A DNA stretch of 64,000 bases from Lactiplantibacillus plantarum (GCF_014131735.1 NZ_CP039121.1:3178937-3242936); one strand, 5' to 3'. Shown: positions 1-8,303, numbered from the stretch's first letter. The notes: a model not told the origin generated them from the letters alone. Numbers and translations are program-made.

Positions 1-288
1 ATAACTACGTTCATGATGAAAACACGTGTACTGAATCGAAATCAACCCGATATCTGCCGAGCACGTTAAATTCAGGCTGCGAGCAATCTTATTCATCGCA
101 TCACGAACCCGCCACGCTCCCGTCCCACACGACAACATTAAAATGCCAACTCGACCAACAATTGATGTTCGCTCTTGTAAGCTAGCATGCTTAGCGGGAA
201 CATCTTCATTACGGATAAAGTCCTTCCATGGAATTGTCATATGATGTCGTTGTGATAGCGGCATCACCGACTTACGCTCTTTATTCAT
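1..288 (-). CDS. Threonine/serine exporter family protein, N-terminal part (cut by window edge)
   Basis: This is the first 96 codons of a minus-strand gene that continues past base 1. The ATG at 288 follows a good ribosome site (ACGGAGGAAG, 3 nt before the ATG). After a polar N-terminus the protein has the stretch SIVGRVGILMLSCGTGAWRV and then RDAMNKIARSLNL. This is the conserved start of the ThrE/YjjP (DUF1212) domain, which in known members forms the cytoplasmic and first membrane part of an amino-acid exporter for threonine and serine. Only the family assignment is supported; the transmembrane part lies outside the window. It is divergent from the bile salt hydrolase-like gene, with a parS site between them. 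Confidence 0.75.
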   Translation of the reverse strand, partial: MNKERKSVMPLSQRHHMTIPWKDFIRNEDVPAKHASLQERTSIVGRVGILMLSCGTGAWRVRDAMNKIARSLNLTCSADIGLISIQYTCFHHERSY

Positions 289-388
289 TTCTTCCTCCGT
301 CTTAGATCGTTCATTATGTTAGTAGCTTTCCCCCTTATTTTAGGCTACTAACATCATTTATGATAGCGATTTTGTCATTTTAAAAGCA

Positions 389-410
389 TAATGTTTCACG
401 TGAAACATTA
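389..410. promoter_or_regulatory. parS site 1 (ParB-binding)
   Basis: A 22-bp perfect palindrome with core TGTTTCACGTGAAACA at 392-407, identical to the 16-bp parS consensus of Firmicutes ParB/Spo0J. It lies in the 273-bp intergenic region between the exporter gene and the choloylglycine hydrolase-family gene. Such sites normally cluster around the origin and nucleate ParB spreading for chromosome segregation and SMC loading. I see no other clear signal in this gap. Confidence 0.85.
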
Positions 411-561
411 GCCTCATGATGAGTTTCCCCAGCTTGTTAATTGAACTACCCCCTCAAAAGTAAACTTGATTACCATTCGTTAATTTAAGCGTCACAATTT
501 TCGCCGCTATCCGCAATCATATGATAAGTTACCGATATCATCTAATAAAGGAGCGATTTGT

Positions 562-1578
562 ATGTGCACTAGTCTAACTTATACAAATAGTCATGGAGGC
601 CACTTCTTAGCTCGTACAATGGATTTTAACGTTGACTTTGAGACCCGTATTATGTTCATGCCTCGACATTACCGCGTGACGGGTGACCTTGGTGATTTCA
701 CCACGACTTATGGCTTTATTGGCGCGGGTCGCCAACTGAACCATGAAATTTTCACGGACGGCGTTAACGAATGTGGTGTCAGCATCGCAGCACTCTACTT
801 TCCGAATCATGCAATTTACCAGCCTCACAGTAACCAAGACAAAATCGATCTCGCACCCCACGATTTCGTCGCCTGGGTACTCGGAAAAATCACTAGTGTT
901 GCTGACCTACGTGAGCGCGTCAAAGACGTTCAATTGATTAGTAGCACGGCAGAATTAATTAACGAAATTCCACCACTTCACTTTATCATTAGTGACCAAA
1001 CCGGTGAAACCGCCGTCTTGGAACCAACTAGTGGCGAGCTTCGCCTGATTAATAACCCAGTCGGCGTCCTGACCAATTCACCGAACCTCAAATGGCAGCT
1101 ACAAAACTTAAGTAAGTATGGCACCCTGACTAACACCGAGCGGCCACTAAATAAATTCATTAACTACCAACCTGGTTCACAGGGACCTGGTACGGGCGCA
1201 TTAGGTCTACCTGGTGACTATACTTCGATGTCTCGCTTTGCACGGACCGTCTTCTTGAAACACTATGCGCTAGTGCCAGCGACAACAACAGATACAGTCA
1301 ACTTACTTCAACACATCTTGAATGCTGTGACTATTCCCAAGGGCGCCAAAGTAGCCGCCAACGGCCAAGCAACCTATACTGAGTACCGTAGCTACATGGA
1401 CTTGAATCATCAAACGTACGCACTAGATCTGTACGAAAATCCGGGAGTGATTCAGCAAGTTAACTTAACGGATCATTTATTAGAAAAACAGACCGTTCCG
1501 TTAGAATACGTCCTTAGTCGCACCCCACACGTCCAGTTACTAACTCCCGATGTTGCCACCTTGCCAGCGGCCCATTAA
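562..1578 (+). CDS. bsh2: Choloylglycine hydrolase family protein (bile salt hydrolase / N-acyl amidase)
   Basis: A 338-residue Ntn hydrolase of the linear-amide C-N hydrolase family. It begins Met-Cys, and Cys2 is the catalytic nucleophile exposed after removal of Met1. Arg18 and Asp21 (in ARTMDF) follow at the expected positions. The motif LTNSPNLKWQ (around residue 175) carries the conserved Asn, and SRFARTVFLKH (around 228) carries the conserved Arg. Family members hydrolyse conjugated bile salts, penicillin V or N-acyl amides in the cytoplasm. L. plantarum has several paralogues; the length and origin-proximal position fit the one called bsh2, from memory. Real bile salt activity is uncertain, because only some paralogues are efficient on bile salts. 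AAAGGAG precedes the ATG. It is monocistronic and convergent with pgmB. Confidence 0.85.
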   Translation: MCTSLTYTNSHGGHFLARTMDFNVDFETRIMFMPRHYRVTGDLGDFTTTYGFIGAGRQLNHEIFTDGVNECGVSIAALYFPNHAIYQPHSNQDKIDLAPHDFVAWVLGKITSVADLRERVKDVQLISSTAELINEIPPLHFIISDQTGETAVLEPTSGELRLINNPVGVLTNSPNLKWQLQNLSKYGTLTNTERPLNKFINYQPGSQGPGTGALGLPGDYTSMSRFARTVFLKHYALVPATTTDTVNLLQHILNAVTIPKGAKVAANGQATYTEYRSYMDLNHQTYALDLYENPGVIQQVNLTDHLLEKQTVPLEYVLSRTPHVQLLTPDVATLPAAH

Positions 1579-1603
1579 GACTTTCAGAAAAGCAGTAACT
1601 CAA

Positions 1604-1649
1604 AAAAGCTTGCATCACAAATCTAGTTGACTTTGTGAAGTAAGCTTTT
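1604..1649. terminator. Bidirectional terminator between the Bsh-family gene and pgmB
   Basis: Imperfect inverted repeat with arms AAAAGCTT-GCA-TCACAAA and TTTGTGA-AGT-AAGCTTTT around a 10-nt loop. A-rich sequence on one side and T-rich on the other would serve both convergent genes. Confidence 0.7.
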
Positions 1650-1663
1650 CGTATTATTTAAAC

Positions 1664-2335
1664 TTAGGCTAACGCGGCTTTTAGATTAGCTAAGGTTAAT
1701 TCGCTCGTTGAAGTGAAGTTAACATCCGCACCCGTCAAAATGGCAGGATCACCAATCCCAATCGACGTTTCACCAGCACCATTAATTGACTGAATACCGA
1801 CCTTAGCATCTTCAACGCCCGCACATTCTTCAGGCTTCAAGCCAAGCACTTCCGCGCCACGTGCGAAGATCTCTGGATCTGGCTTACCGTGTTTCAAGGT
1901 TGCGGGATCCACCCGGGCTTCAAAGTAATGCGCCAAGCCTAACTGTTCCAGAACCAATGGTGAATTCTTAGAAGCTGAGGCCAAGGATAAACGATACCCA
2001 TGCTTGGCGAGATCGGCTAAGAAGTCTTCGATACCAGGTAAAATTGCAGTTTTATCCATTCCCTTCAACAGGTTCAGATAATTAGTATTTTTCTTGGCTG
2101 CGTAAGCCACTTTTTCAGCTTCCGTATAGTCGTTTTCCTTACCACCCGTTTTTAAGATTAAGTTCAACGAGTCCATTCGACTAACACCCTTTAAATTATC
2201 GGCAAGTTCTTCACTCCAGGCAACGCCCAACTCGTCAGCTAATTGATGCCAAGCTTGTGAGTGATAAACGGACGTATCCGCAATCACGCCATCTAAATCA
2301 AATACAAACCCTTTAATATCTGCAAATTTACTCAT
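1664..2335 (-). CDS. pgmB: Beta-phosphoglucomutase, solitary copy
   Basis: A HAD-superfamily subclass I phosphatase-fold enzyme of 223 residues that interconverts beta-glucose 1-phosphate and glucose 6-phosphate. Visible motifs are FDLDGVIAD near residues 11-19 (Asp13 nucleophile, Asp15 acid/base), SLASASKN (motif II), KPDPEIF (motif III Lys) and GVEDAKVG (motif IV). It is closely similar, residue by residue, to the second copy at 32661-33332. The ATG at 2335 is chosen over a longer frame from 2416 because GAGGAGG sits just upstream of it. No phosphorylase gene is adjacent, so its substrate supply probably comes from another locus. Candidate CcpA and LacI-family sites lie upstream. Confidence 0.9.
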   Translation of the reverse strand: MSKFADIKGFVFDLDGVIADTSVYHSQAWHQLADELGVAWSEELADNLKGVSRMDSLNLILKTGGKENDYTEAEKVAYAAKKNTNYLNLLKGMDKTAILPGIEDFLADLAKHGYRLSLASASKNSPLVLEQLGLAHYFEARVDPATLKHGKPDPEIFARGAEVLGLKPEECAGVEDAKVGIQSINGAGETSIGIGDPAILTGADVNFTSTSELTLANLKAALA

Positions 2336-2471
2336 TAATGGTTCCTCCTCGTTAATTACCAGCACAATTGATTGCTGGGTACCGGACAACTGCGCAATCA
2401 TCAATAGATGCGCCAAGAGTGACGGCTACCCGTCTTGTTTTGAAGCACACCGTTAATGTTCACTTAACATT

Positions 2472-2485
2472 ATAAAACGCTTTCA
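2472..2485 (-). promoter_or_regulatory. Candidate cre (CcpA) site upstream of pgmB
   Basis: Read on the minus strand this is TGAAAGCGTTTTAT, a 12/14 match to the cre consensus TGWAANCGNTNWCA. It lies about 137 nt upstream of the pgmB start and 6 bp from a LacI-type palindrome, so carbon catabolite control is plausible. Confidence 0.5.
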
Positions 2486-2491
2486 GTTTCA

Positions 2492-2507
2492 ATGCAACCG
2501 GTTGCAT
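2492..2507. promoter_or_regulatory. LacI/GalR-family operator (MalR-like) upstream of pgmB
   Basis: A perfect 16-bp palindrome, ATGCAACCGGTTGCAT, with the central CG typical of LacI-family operators. It sits in the 329-bp gap between the PucR-type gene and pgmB, which I found to hold no gene. A maltose-type repressor is the natural candidate given the downstream gene; that regulator is not in this window. Confidence 0.65.
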
Positions 2508-2635
2508 AACAATTTTAATGACGACTGTTGCTAATCACATGCCTGCCCGCCGATCAAATCGCAATGGCGGCCCCATTATTGCCGTCCATCCTGAATTTAC
2601 GGATTTACTAATAATGACTGATCCAACCATTTTTC

Positions 2636-2649
2636 CACAAACGGTTGCA
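2636..2649. promoter_or_regulatory. Second, weaker LacI-type operator half-palindrome
   Basis: CACAAACGGTTGCA matches 11 of 14 positions of the palindrome core at 2493-2506, and its centre is about 143 bp away. Paired operators at this distance would allow looping, but this copy is degenerate and lies just past the end of the PucR-type gene. Confidence 0.35.
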
Positions 2650-2664
2650 CGCTTTTATGCCCAC

Positions 2665-4200
2665 TTAATCTTGGGTCGGAATTGGAATATCCGGTCGATA
2701 CTGGTACTGATGCTGGGTTAAAAATTGCCGTAATTTAAAACTAGCAGCCAATTTAAAGCACGTTTCCGCATCCCGTAAATCGCATCCGGTCAGTGTTGTG
2801 ATATGGTGCAGTCGATTACGCAGTGTATTTGGATGAACGTATAATTGCTTAGCCGTGCGGGTCAAATTACAAGTCGCCCGTAAGTAGACATCTAATGTTG
2901 GTACCAGTTCTGTATGGTTTTGCTGATCATAGGCTAACAACAAACGTAGGGCTGGATTAATAAAGAACGGTAAGATCTCAAGATGATTAACTCGTGCCAA
3001 CGCAAGATTATAGAATTGGTCTTCACAAAAAATCACCCGACCACGGCCAGTCTTCAGTTGCGCCGTTCGTTCACAAACTGTATACGCGGCAAAGGTATCT
3101 TCCGGATTAACGTAGTGCTGAGACACGATCAAGCGGCAATCCGCTTGCTTCGTAATTTGCTGCAACGTTAGTTTAAATTGATTCTGATTATATGCGACCA
3201 GACTAATTGGGATCAGTGCCACACATTGTTGCTGATAAGTCGAAACCAACACTTGTTTGAATCGTGGCATCATCAAGTACTGTAGTCGCTGCTGTAAAAT
3301 CATCGGTGCTTGATCAGCTAGTGGTTCGCAGCGGATTAACACCATGGCTGTCGGTAATTGCACGTGTTGTTCAGCAAACTGATCAGCAAACGTTCCCCCT
3401 TGATGTTCCGTCAATAATAAGTTTAATAACCGGTCCCGTTGCGATTCAGCTGTTGGCATAATCTGATTTTTAACTAACGAGCCAGCGATAACCTGACCAA
3501 TCGAATTGATCAGTAGTGCTTGTCGATCATTCAGTGGTTTATTGAGTGCTGGCATCACCAAATAACCGATCGGCTCGGTGCCATTTGCTAACGGCGTAAT
3601 TAGCATGGGCCCCGCCGACAACTGATCTTCCGCCACATAGACTTGCGTTAAAAAATCCGGCGTATCCGGTGCAAATCCGTGGTCTAACAGCCAGCGTCCG
3701 ACTCGATTCGTCTCAACTGCAGCGTGAATACTAGTCCCATTGAGTTGCGTCGTATGCGACCGTGTCAGAATCTCCCCGTTCAGATCAATAATCGCCAGCG
3801 GATTCTCTAATAAGTGTACTGCTTGGGCCAGTGTGGTATCAAAATCCGCCGTGATTGCTTGGATAGCGAGCTGATTGATGGCTGCTTGAATTTGAACATC
3901 GTGGTGTAAGCACTGACCAAGCGTCATTAATAATTTCAATAACTGATTTTGTGCCGCAATGATCGTAGTCAGACCGGTTCCCAGATTTACTAGTCCGACC
4001 GACTGACGATGGCCGTGCCAACTATAAGCAAGTTGAACTAGCTGACCCGAGTCGGGGGACAAATATAACCGGTGGCTTGCTAACACTTCCGTCGGATCAA
4101 CAAATTGGACGTGAGTAACTTCGGGATTATGTGTAAATGTTGGATCGACAGTCACCTCAAACGTTGTGGCTAACTGCCGCAATAACGGCTTTAATTGCAT
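2665..4200 (-). CDS. PucR/CdaR-family transcriptional regulator
   Basis: A regulator of about 511 residues. Its C-terminus holds the PucR-type helix-turn-helix (YLRATCNLTRTAKQLYVHPN followed by TLRNRLHHI). The middle resembles the GGDEF-like CdaR domain, and the N-terminal half looks like a ligand-sensing region (DLNGEILTRS). Known relatives sense sugar diacids, purine breakdown products or nucleotide sugars; the effector here cannot be read. The frame opens with TTG at 4206, but GGAGG is only 4 nt from it and 10 nt from the ATG at 4200, so I use 4200. It is a single gene upstream of pgmB on the same strand, with its own cre-like site. Confidence 0.8.
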   Translation of the reverse strand: MQLKPLLRQLATTFEVTVDPTFTHNPEVTHVQFVDPTEVLASHRLYLSPDSGQLVQLAYSWHGHRQSVGLVNLGTGLTTIIAAQNQLLKLLMTLGQCLHHDVQIQAAINQLAIQAITADFDTTLAQAVHLLENPLAIIDLNGEILTRSHTTQLNGTSIHAAVETNRVGRWLLDHGFAPDTPDFLTQVYVAEDQLSAGPMLITPLANGTEPIGYLVMPALNKPLNDRQALLINSIGQVIAGSLVKNQIMPTAESQRDRLLNLLLTEHQGGTFADQFAEQHVQLPTAMVLIRCEPLADQAPMILQQRLQYLMMPRFKQVLVSTYQQQCVALIPISLVAYNQNQFKLTLQQITKQADCRLIVSQHYVNPEDTFAAYTVCERTAQLKTGRGRVIFCEDQFYNLALARVNHLEILPFFINPALRLLLAYDQQNHTELVPTLDVYLRATCNLTRTAKQLYVHPNTLRNRLHHITTLTGCDLRDAETCFKLAASFKLRQFLTQHQYQYRPDIPIPTQD

Positions 4201-4247
4201 ACTCAAGTAACCTCCTTATTCACGCTTGTCGCCTTCATCATAAATAA

Positions 4248-4261
4248 TGTAAGCGCTTTTG
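4248..4261. promoter_or_regulatory. Cre-like site upstream of the PucR-type gene
   Basis: TGTAAGCGCTTTTG matches the cre consensus at 12 of 14 positions, with the symmetric AAGCGCTT core. It lies 48 nt upstream of the chosen ATG, where CcpA binding would block transcription. Confidence 0.45.
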
Positions 4262-4332
4262 TAAAGAGGCCTACTGACAACCCACCACCCCACTCGAAAG
4301 GCCCTCAGCTTTCTTAGGCCCGTATTCGGACA

Positions 4333-4358
4333 AAAAAGAGCGGGAATCCCGCTCTTTT
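4333..4358. terminator. Terminator after the nitroreductase gene
   Basis: AAAAGAGCGGGA-A-TCCCGCTCTTTT is a near-perfect inverted repeat with A/T flanks. It lies 11 nt beyond the stop of the minus-strand nitroreductase and ends the SDR-ADC-nitroreductase operon. Confidence 0.85.
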
Positions 4359-4368
4359 CATAAACCTA

Positions 4369-5022
4369 TTAGGCTAAGAAATCAGTCTGTGTTTTGGCAT
4401 CGTACCGAGTCGTATGGAGCGGTTCTTGCGCTGCTTTCCCGATTGCGATCCCCATTACTGGCACGTATCGTTTAGGATCAAGACCCAGCGTCGGAATCAT
4501 CTTTTCAAAGTCAATTCCGGAGAACGCATTGGCATCATACCCATGAGCCCGTGCCACTAGCAGCAACTGCATCCCGACAACGGAACAATCAATCGTCGCA
4601 TCGAATTTCAAGAAATCTGGTGTGGCATTTTCATATAATGGTAAGAAGGTTCCCAGAATCTGATCCAAGCGTTCCTTCGTAATATTCCCATCCTCATAAA
4701 CTTTGTTCCAGACATCGCGATAAACATAATGCGACTGGGTGTCACCGGCAATAAAGACGATGGCCGATGCACTGTCGACCTGTGGGTAGTTGAATTTCAT
4801 CACGGCTTGTTTGAACTTAGCCTTTGCCTCGGGGGTATCCACGACGACAAAGTGCCATGACTGTAAATTACATGCCGATGGCGCGGTGGCTGCTTCCGCA
4901 ATCATCTTTTGTAACTCATCACGTCCAATTTTAACGTTCGGGTCAAACTGCCGAACTGAATGGCGGTTAAACATCACGTCTGCTAAATCATTGTTCACCA
5001 AATTTTTCACTGCTTCTGACAT
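4369..5022 (-). CDS. Nitroreductase family protein (FMN-dependent)
   Basis: A 217-residue NAD(P)H:FMN oxidoreductase of the nitroreductase fold. The FMN-phosphate binding stretch NRHSVRQFD is near residue 20, TAPSACNLQSWHFVVV follows as the second conserved block, and a C-terminal GMAIGKA-like block (VMGIAIGKAAQEP) is present. Family members reduce nitro compounds, quinones or enones; the natural substrate cannot be inferred. GAGGAA precedes the ATG. It is the third gene of a minus-strand operon, starting 27 nt after the decarboxylase-like gene. Confidence 0.85.
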   Translation of the reverse strand: MSEAVKNLVNNDLADVMFNRHSVRQFDPNVKIGRDELQKMIAEAATAPSACNLQSWHFVVVDTPEAKAKFKQAVMKFNYPQVDSASAIVFIAGDTQSHYVYRDVWNKVYEDGNITKERLDQILGTFLPLYENATPDFLKFDATIDCSVVGMQLLLVARAHGYDANAFSGIDFEKMIPTLGLDPKRYVPVMGIAIGKAAQEPLHTTRYDAKTQTDFLA

Positions 5023-5049
5023 CAGCTATTCCTCGCTTTCGTAATCGGC

Positions 5050-5895
5050 CTAAATAATGTAAGTCGCTGCCTTGGGATTGAAGAAACTCCGGTCATACCG
5101 ACCCGTTAAGAGCTTTGGCATTGTTGTCGCAGCATCAACTTCGTCCAACTTCAGTGTGTTGAACATAACTGACGTGTCGAAGTGGAACCAAGCGGCACCG
5201 AGTGGCTTCAAGACCTTCAATTCGCCAAATGGATCATCATCGGTTGACTCCAACTGAATACTTAGGTTCCCAGGTTCAACTTGATCAGCTAAGGACCGTA
5301 ATTGAGTCGCAACTAATTGGACATTACTGAAATGGTTCGTCCCATCTTCATGTTGATCAATGTCATATTTATAGAAGAAACTATTCATTTCGGCTTCCTT
5401 ACCTAACGCGAGCTGCCCCGCAAATTGTTTCATAATTGACGGATCATTCAGTTCACCGGCCGTCCACGAAACGTTCAGTAATGTCTTGCCATGGCGTTCG
5501 ACCGTGGCTGTCGCACTGTTGTCATTCCGGCGCAATTCGATGTCATCCGCTAATTTCTTAGGAATCCCAGCACCTTCCCGACCTGCAATCACACCACTCT
5601 CCGCCCCGGGACCGTGGAGTAAGAGGTTAATCGGGTAAGCGCCCATCATTTTATCCTTGTAGCTAACTAACGCAAATAGGCTTTCTTCAAGGTATGGGGC
5701 ACTAAAAGTCGGTTTTCCCATATGAACGACATAACCGCAAACCACCGGTGCCATTAATTTTAATGGTGCTGGAATTAAAGCCTTAAGCACCGCTTCGTCA
5801 GTGGCATAAGCAAACCCAATACCTTCCTGGTCATTCATGCTTGGTGCTGTCAAAAAGTTCTTAACATCCTGATCACTTGCAATAAAACTTGCCAT
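5050..5895 (-). CDS. Acetoacetate decarboxylase family protein
   Basis: A 281-residue protein of the ADC family. The key stretch GREGAGIPKKLADDI carries the paired lysines; in characterised ADC the second Lys forms the Schiff base with the beta-keto acid and the first lowers its pKa. The upstream HGPGAESGVIAG and E-rich region fit the family. Start ATG 5895 has AAAGGAG just upstream; an in-frame extension to 5967 overlaps the preceding gene and lacks such a site. It lies between an SDR dehydrogenase and a nitroreductase in one operon, which suggests oxidation of a hydroxy acid to a beta-keto acid followed by decarboxylation. The true substrate is unknown, since this family includes non-decarboxylating members. 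Confidence 0.85.
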   Translation of the reverse strand: MASFIASDQDVKNFLTAPSMNDQEGIGFAYATDEAVLKALIPAPLKLMAPVVCGYVVHMGKPTFSAPYLEESLFALVSYKDKMMGAYPINLLLHGPGAESGVIAGREGAGIPKKLADDIELRRNDNSATATVERHGKTLLNVSWTAGELNDPSIMKQFAGQLALGKEAEMNSFFYKYDIDQHEDGTNHFSNVQLVATQLRSLADQVEPGNLSIQLESTDDDPFGELKVLKPLGAAWFHFDTSVMFNTLKLDEVDAATTMPKLLTGRYDRSFFNPKAATYII

Positions 5896-5926
5896 GGTAA
5901 AACACTCCTTTGTTTGCGTGATTAGC

Positions 5927-6787
5927 TTACATGATACCGTCCATGATGTGCACGTCTGGTGCGCCATCCGTCACGATCCGTTTAACTCGGTCTTCAATCA
6001 GTGGATTATATTCTGGATGGGTCAAAATGTAGAAACGGTTATCCTCTAAGGCTTTAAAGACGGTATCGGCAATCGTATCAATTGGTTTCCCGTTGGTAAT
6101 GACATACTTCGCAAATTGTTGTCCCTTTAAGTACGCTTCACTTTGATAATACGGGTCCGTTGGGTCGCTGTATTGCGCTGGCCGGTGATTTTCAGTGTGA
6201 TAGAGATCCGTCTGAACAAAGCCAGGGCACATCACGTGCATGTCGATATCAATATTAGCCCGTTGTAAGTCATAGGCGGTCGCTTCAGTCATCCCAACAG
6301 AAGCGAACTTGCTAGCATGATAAGAAGGCATTCCGGGCGTATCAACTAAGCCGGCAATCGAAGCCACGTTAAGAATATCCGCATGGGTCTTCTGTTGAAT
6401 CATAATTGGGATAACGCGCTTCATCGCATAAACTTGACTCATTAAGTTGATATGCATGATCCATTCCCAATCACGAGTCGGCAATTCCCAAATTCGGCCA
6501 GGTAGCGCGATCCCGGCATTATTAATCAGTAGGTCGATCCGCCCAAACTTTTCCATGGCCTGCTCAACCGCATCGTCGACACTAGCTTCCTTTGTAACGT
6601 CAGCGGTAACCATCAACACCTCGGCACCCTTGTCGAGAATATGTTGGTACGTTTTCTTCAAAGCTGGTTCGTCGATATCAACAATCGTGAGCTTCATACC
6701 CCGATCCGCGGCGCCTTCAGCAATAACTTGACCAAATCCGTGGGCCGCACCCGTGATAAACATAACTTTATCTTTAAAATCTTTCAT
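5927..6787 (-). CDS. Short-chain dehydrogenase/reductase (SDR)
   Basis: A 286-residue classical SDR. ITGAAHGFG (residues 11-19) is the nucleotide-binding TGxxxGxG, with VDIDE after strand 2 (the acidic residue favours NAD). NNAG lies near residue 90, then the catalytic Ser in NVASIAG and YHASK with the Tyr-Lys pair. The C-terminus is slightly longer than a minimal SDR. GAGGAGG lies about 10 nt before the ATG. It is first in the operon with the ADC-family gene (31 nt gap) and the nitroreductase. Substrate unknown; the operon partner points to a hydroxy acid or secondary alcohol. Confidence 0.87.
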   Translation of the reverse strand: MKDFKDKVMFITGAAHGFGQVIAEGAADRGMKLTIVDIDEPALKKTYQHILDKGAEVLMVTADVTKEASVDDAVEQAMEKFGRIDLLINNAGIALPGRIWELPTRDWEWIMHINLMSQVYAMKRVIPIMIQQKTHADILNVASIAGLVDTPGMPSYHASKFASVGMTEATAYDLQRANIDIDMHVMCPGFVQTDLYHTENHRPAQYSDPTDPYYQSEAYLKGQQFAKYVITNGKPIDTIADTVFKALEDNRFYILTHPEYNPLIEDRVKRIVTDGAPDVHIMDGIM

Positions 6788-6850
6788 GATGTTTTGCGTC
6801 CTCCTCGATGAAATTGTGATTTTATTAACTTATCAGTAAACATTAACCTG

Positions 6851-6862
6851 ATGACCGGTCAT
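6851..6862. promoter_or_regulatory. Palindromic candidate operator upstream of the SDR operon
   Basis: ATGACCGGTCAT is a perfect 12-bp palindrome 64 nt upstream of the SDR start. It lies in a 319-bp gap (6788-7106) that otherwise contains only a weak hairpin (CGCATG...CATGCG near 7022-7052, possibly the arsC terminator). Palindromes of this length are typical regulator sites, but the regulator cannot be named. Confidence 0.4.
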
Positions 6863-7106
6863 TTATCTTGACTACGCTTTCATATTAACCCACTAAATTT
6901 GTTTGAGTAATGGATAAAAGTACTAGTCTTACGACGATTAAACTGTAGCTTTTATACATGTGTGTTGGTTCACAATTATAACTAACTAAAGTGTGGTTCC
7001 AACTTTAATTAGCTAATAAAAACGCATGCCAGCCCTTCTTAGCTTACATGCGCATCATTATAATTGGATTTATTTTCTTAATACTGCAACCGTTCATTGT
7101 GCACGG

Positions 7107-7532
7107 CTACGTTGCCGAAACATTCAAGGTCCGTGCCAGATCAATCACTCGTGCTTTGATCTGATCTCGGACCTGTCGAAATACTAGCAATTGGTCACTA
7201 ACACTGCCAGTCGTGCGAGCCGGATCAGGCAATGGCCAGTGTAGCCTGGTCACCGTTGCCGGAGTGACGGGGCAGCGATCCCGTGCATCACCACACAACG
7301 TCACCACGACTGCACACTGATTAAGATAGGTCAGGTCGATTAATTTAGAAACCTGGTCACTGATATCAATACCCACCTCGCTCATTACTTGAACAGCTAG
7401 TGGGTTCAGGCCATGTGTCTCCACCCCAGCACTAGCAACTTGCCAGTTTGGTCCCAATAATTGCTGTGCAAAGCCTTCTGCCATCTGACTGCGACAGGCA
7501 TTGCCCGTACATAAAAAATATATTTTTGGCAT
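7107..7532 (-). CDS. arsC: Arsenate reductase, thioredoxin-coupled (ArsC, LMW-phosphatase fold)
   Basis: A 141-residue protein beginning with a phosphatase loop: Cys8-TGNAC-Arg14-Ser, the CX5R signature. The two further redox cysteines Cys80 and Cys87 ([12 protein letters not shown]) match Cys82/Cys89 of the S. aureus pI258-type ArsC, which passes a disulfide from Cys10 to Cys82-Cys89 for release by thioredoxin. DPA in LPDPART is the general-acid region of the family. These three cysteines favour arsenate reductase over a plain tyrosine phosphatase. AGGAGG precedes the ATG. There is no arsenite pump or ArsR beside it; a short hydrophobic remnant lies upstream. Confidence 0.88.
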   Translation of the reverse strand: MPKIYFLCTGNACRSQMAEGFAQQLLGPNWQVASAGVETHGLNPLAVQVMSEVGIDISDQVSKLIDLTYLNQCAVVVTLCGDARDRCPVTPATVTRLHWPLPDPARTTGSVSDQLLVFRQVRDQIKARVIDLARTLNVSAT

Positions 7533-7567
7533 TTCGCCGTCCTCCTAAATTACTGACGATAACGACA

Positions 7568-7710
7568 CTAATCGCGTATCATCACCAATATTATGCCCGC
7601 AAGAATCCCGCTTGCTCCGCTAATAACCATTAAGATACAACATCGTCATGCGCGTAACCGCGATAGATTGCTGTGACTATTCCAGCAATCGAATAAGCTA
7701 GCCTTAACCC
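7568..7710 (-). pseudogene. Possible remnant of a small membrane protein
   Basis: Just upstream of arsC on the same strand are two short overlapping frames. One (7630-7710) reads LAYSIAGIVTAIYRGYAHDD before a stop. The second, overlapping that stop, is an ATG-initiated hydrophobic frame (7568-7630, MVISGASGILAGIILVMIRD). Read together they look like the tail of a two-helix membrane protein with a frameshift. There is no good ribosome site. Both could be chance; the rest of the 335-bp arsC-flavodoxin gap shows only AT-rich promoter-like sequence. Confidence 0.25.
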
Positions 7711-7867
7711 TCAAGAATGCGCTCACTATATTTTTGTAATCGATTTCAAAACGATTTATACTAGAATTGATATTACAATATTATTCTAAACTTATAACCA
7801 GTCCCCCTGAGCAGTTACTCATCGCGAGAACGGTCTTATTTCAACTAATTTATCGGAGGTCTTTTCC

Positions 7868-8293
7868 ATGACAGTAGCAATTCGTTATCAAACTCGCAAT
7901 GGCAATACACAAGCATTTGCCGAACAAATCGCTAGCGTGGCAGGTGTTCCAGCACAATCCATCGATACACCTGTCGAACAAGCTGACACACTCTTTTTTG
8001 GCGGCGGTACTTATTTTATGAAACCCGACAAAACCGCATCTGCTTTTATGAAGAACCTTGATCCGACTAAGATCAAACAAATCGCCCTATTCACAACTTC
8101 TGGCGGACCAGAAATGGTTTCAGACAAAGCCCTGACAAAGATTGCCACCGAAAAGGGCATTCCCGTCATCGGCCACTTCCACCAAGTCATGGGTGGCAAA
8201 GGAATGAAAATCATCGGCAGTACTGGCGGCAAGCTCAAAGATGAGCAGATTGAACTCGTTAAGGAATTCGCTCAAAAAATGTTAGCTCAATAA
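7868..8293 (+). CDS. Flavodoxin-like protein
   Basis: A 141-residue flavodoxin-fold protein. The N-terminal YQTRNGNTQAFAEQIA is the FMN-phosphate loop (T/S-x-T-G-x-T type with substitutions), TLFFGGGTYFMKPD is the second loop near the isoalloxazine ring, and ALFTTSGG is the third. It probably carries electrons in the cytoplasm for a low-potential reaction or acts as a small FMN protein. Strong site TATCGGAGG upstream. It is alone on the plus strand between divergent arsC and convergent lysR, and ends at a strong terminator. Confidence 0.8.
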   Translation: MTVAIRYQTRNGNTQAFAEQIASVAGVPAQSIDTPVEQADTLFFGGGTYFMKPDKTASAFMKNLDPTKIKQIALFTTSGGPEMVSDKALTKIATEKGIPVIGHFHQVMGGKGMKIIGSTGGKLKDEQIELVKEFAQKMLAQ

Positions 8294-8303
8294 TGATTTG
8301 ACG

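Noticed and set aside
2518..2721. 67-codon plus-strand frame between pgmB and the PucR-type gene
   Set aside because: Overlaps the 3' end of the PucR-type gene on the other strand; no ribosome site; the region is better explained as regulatory sequence.
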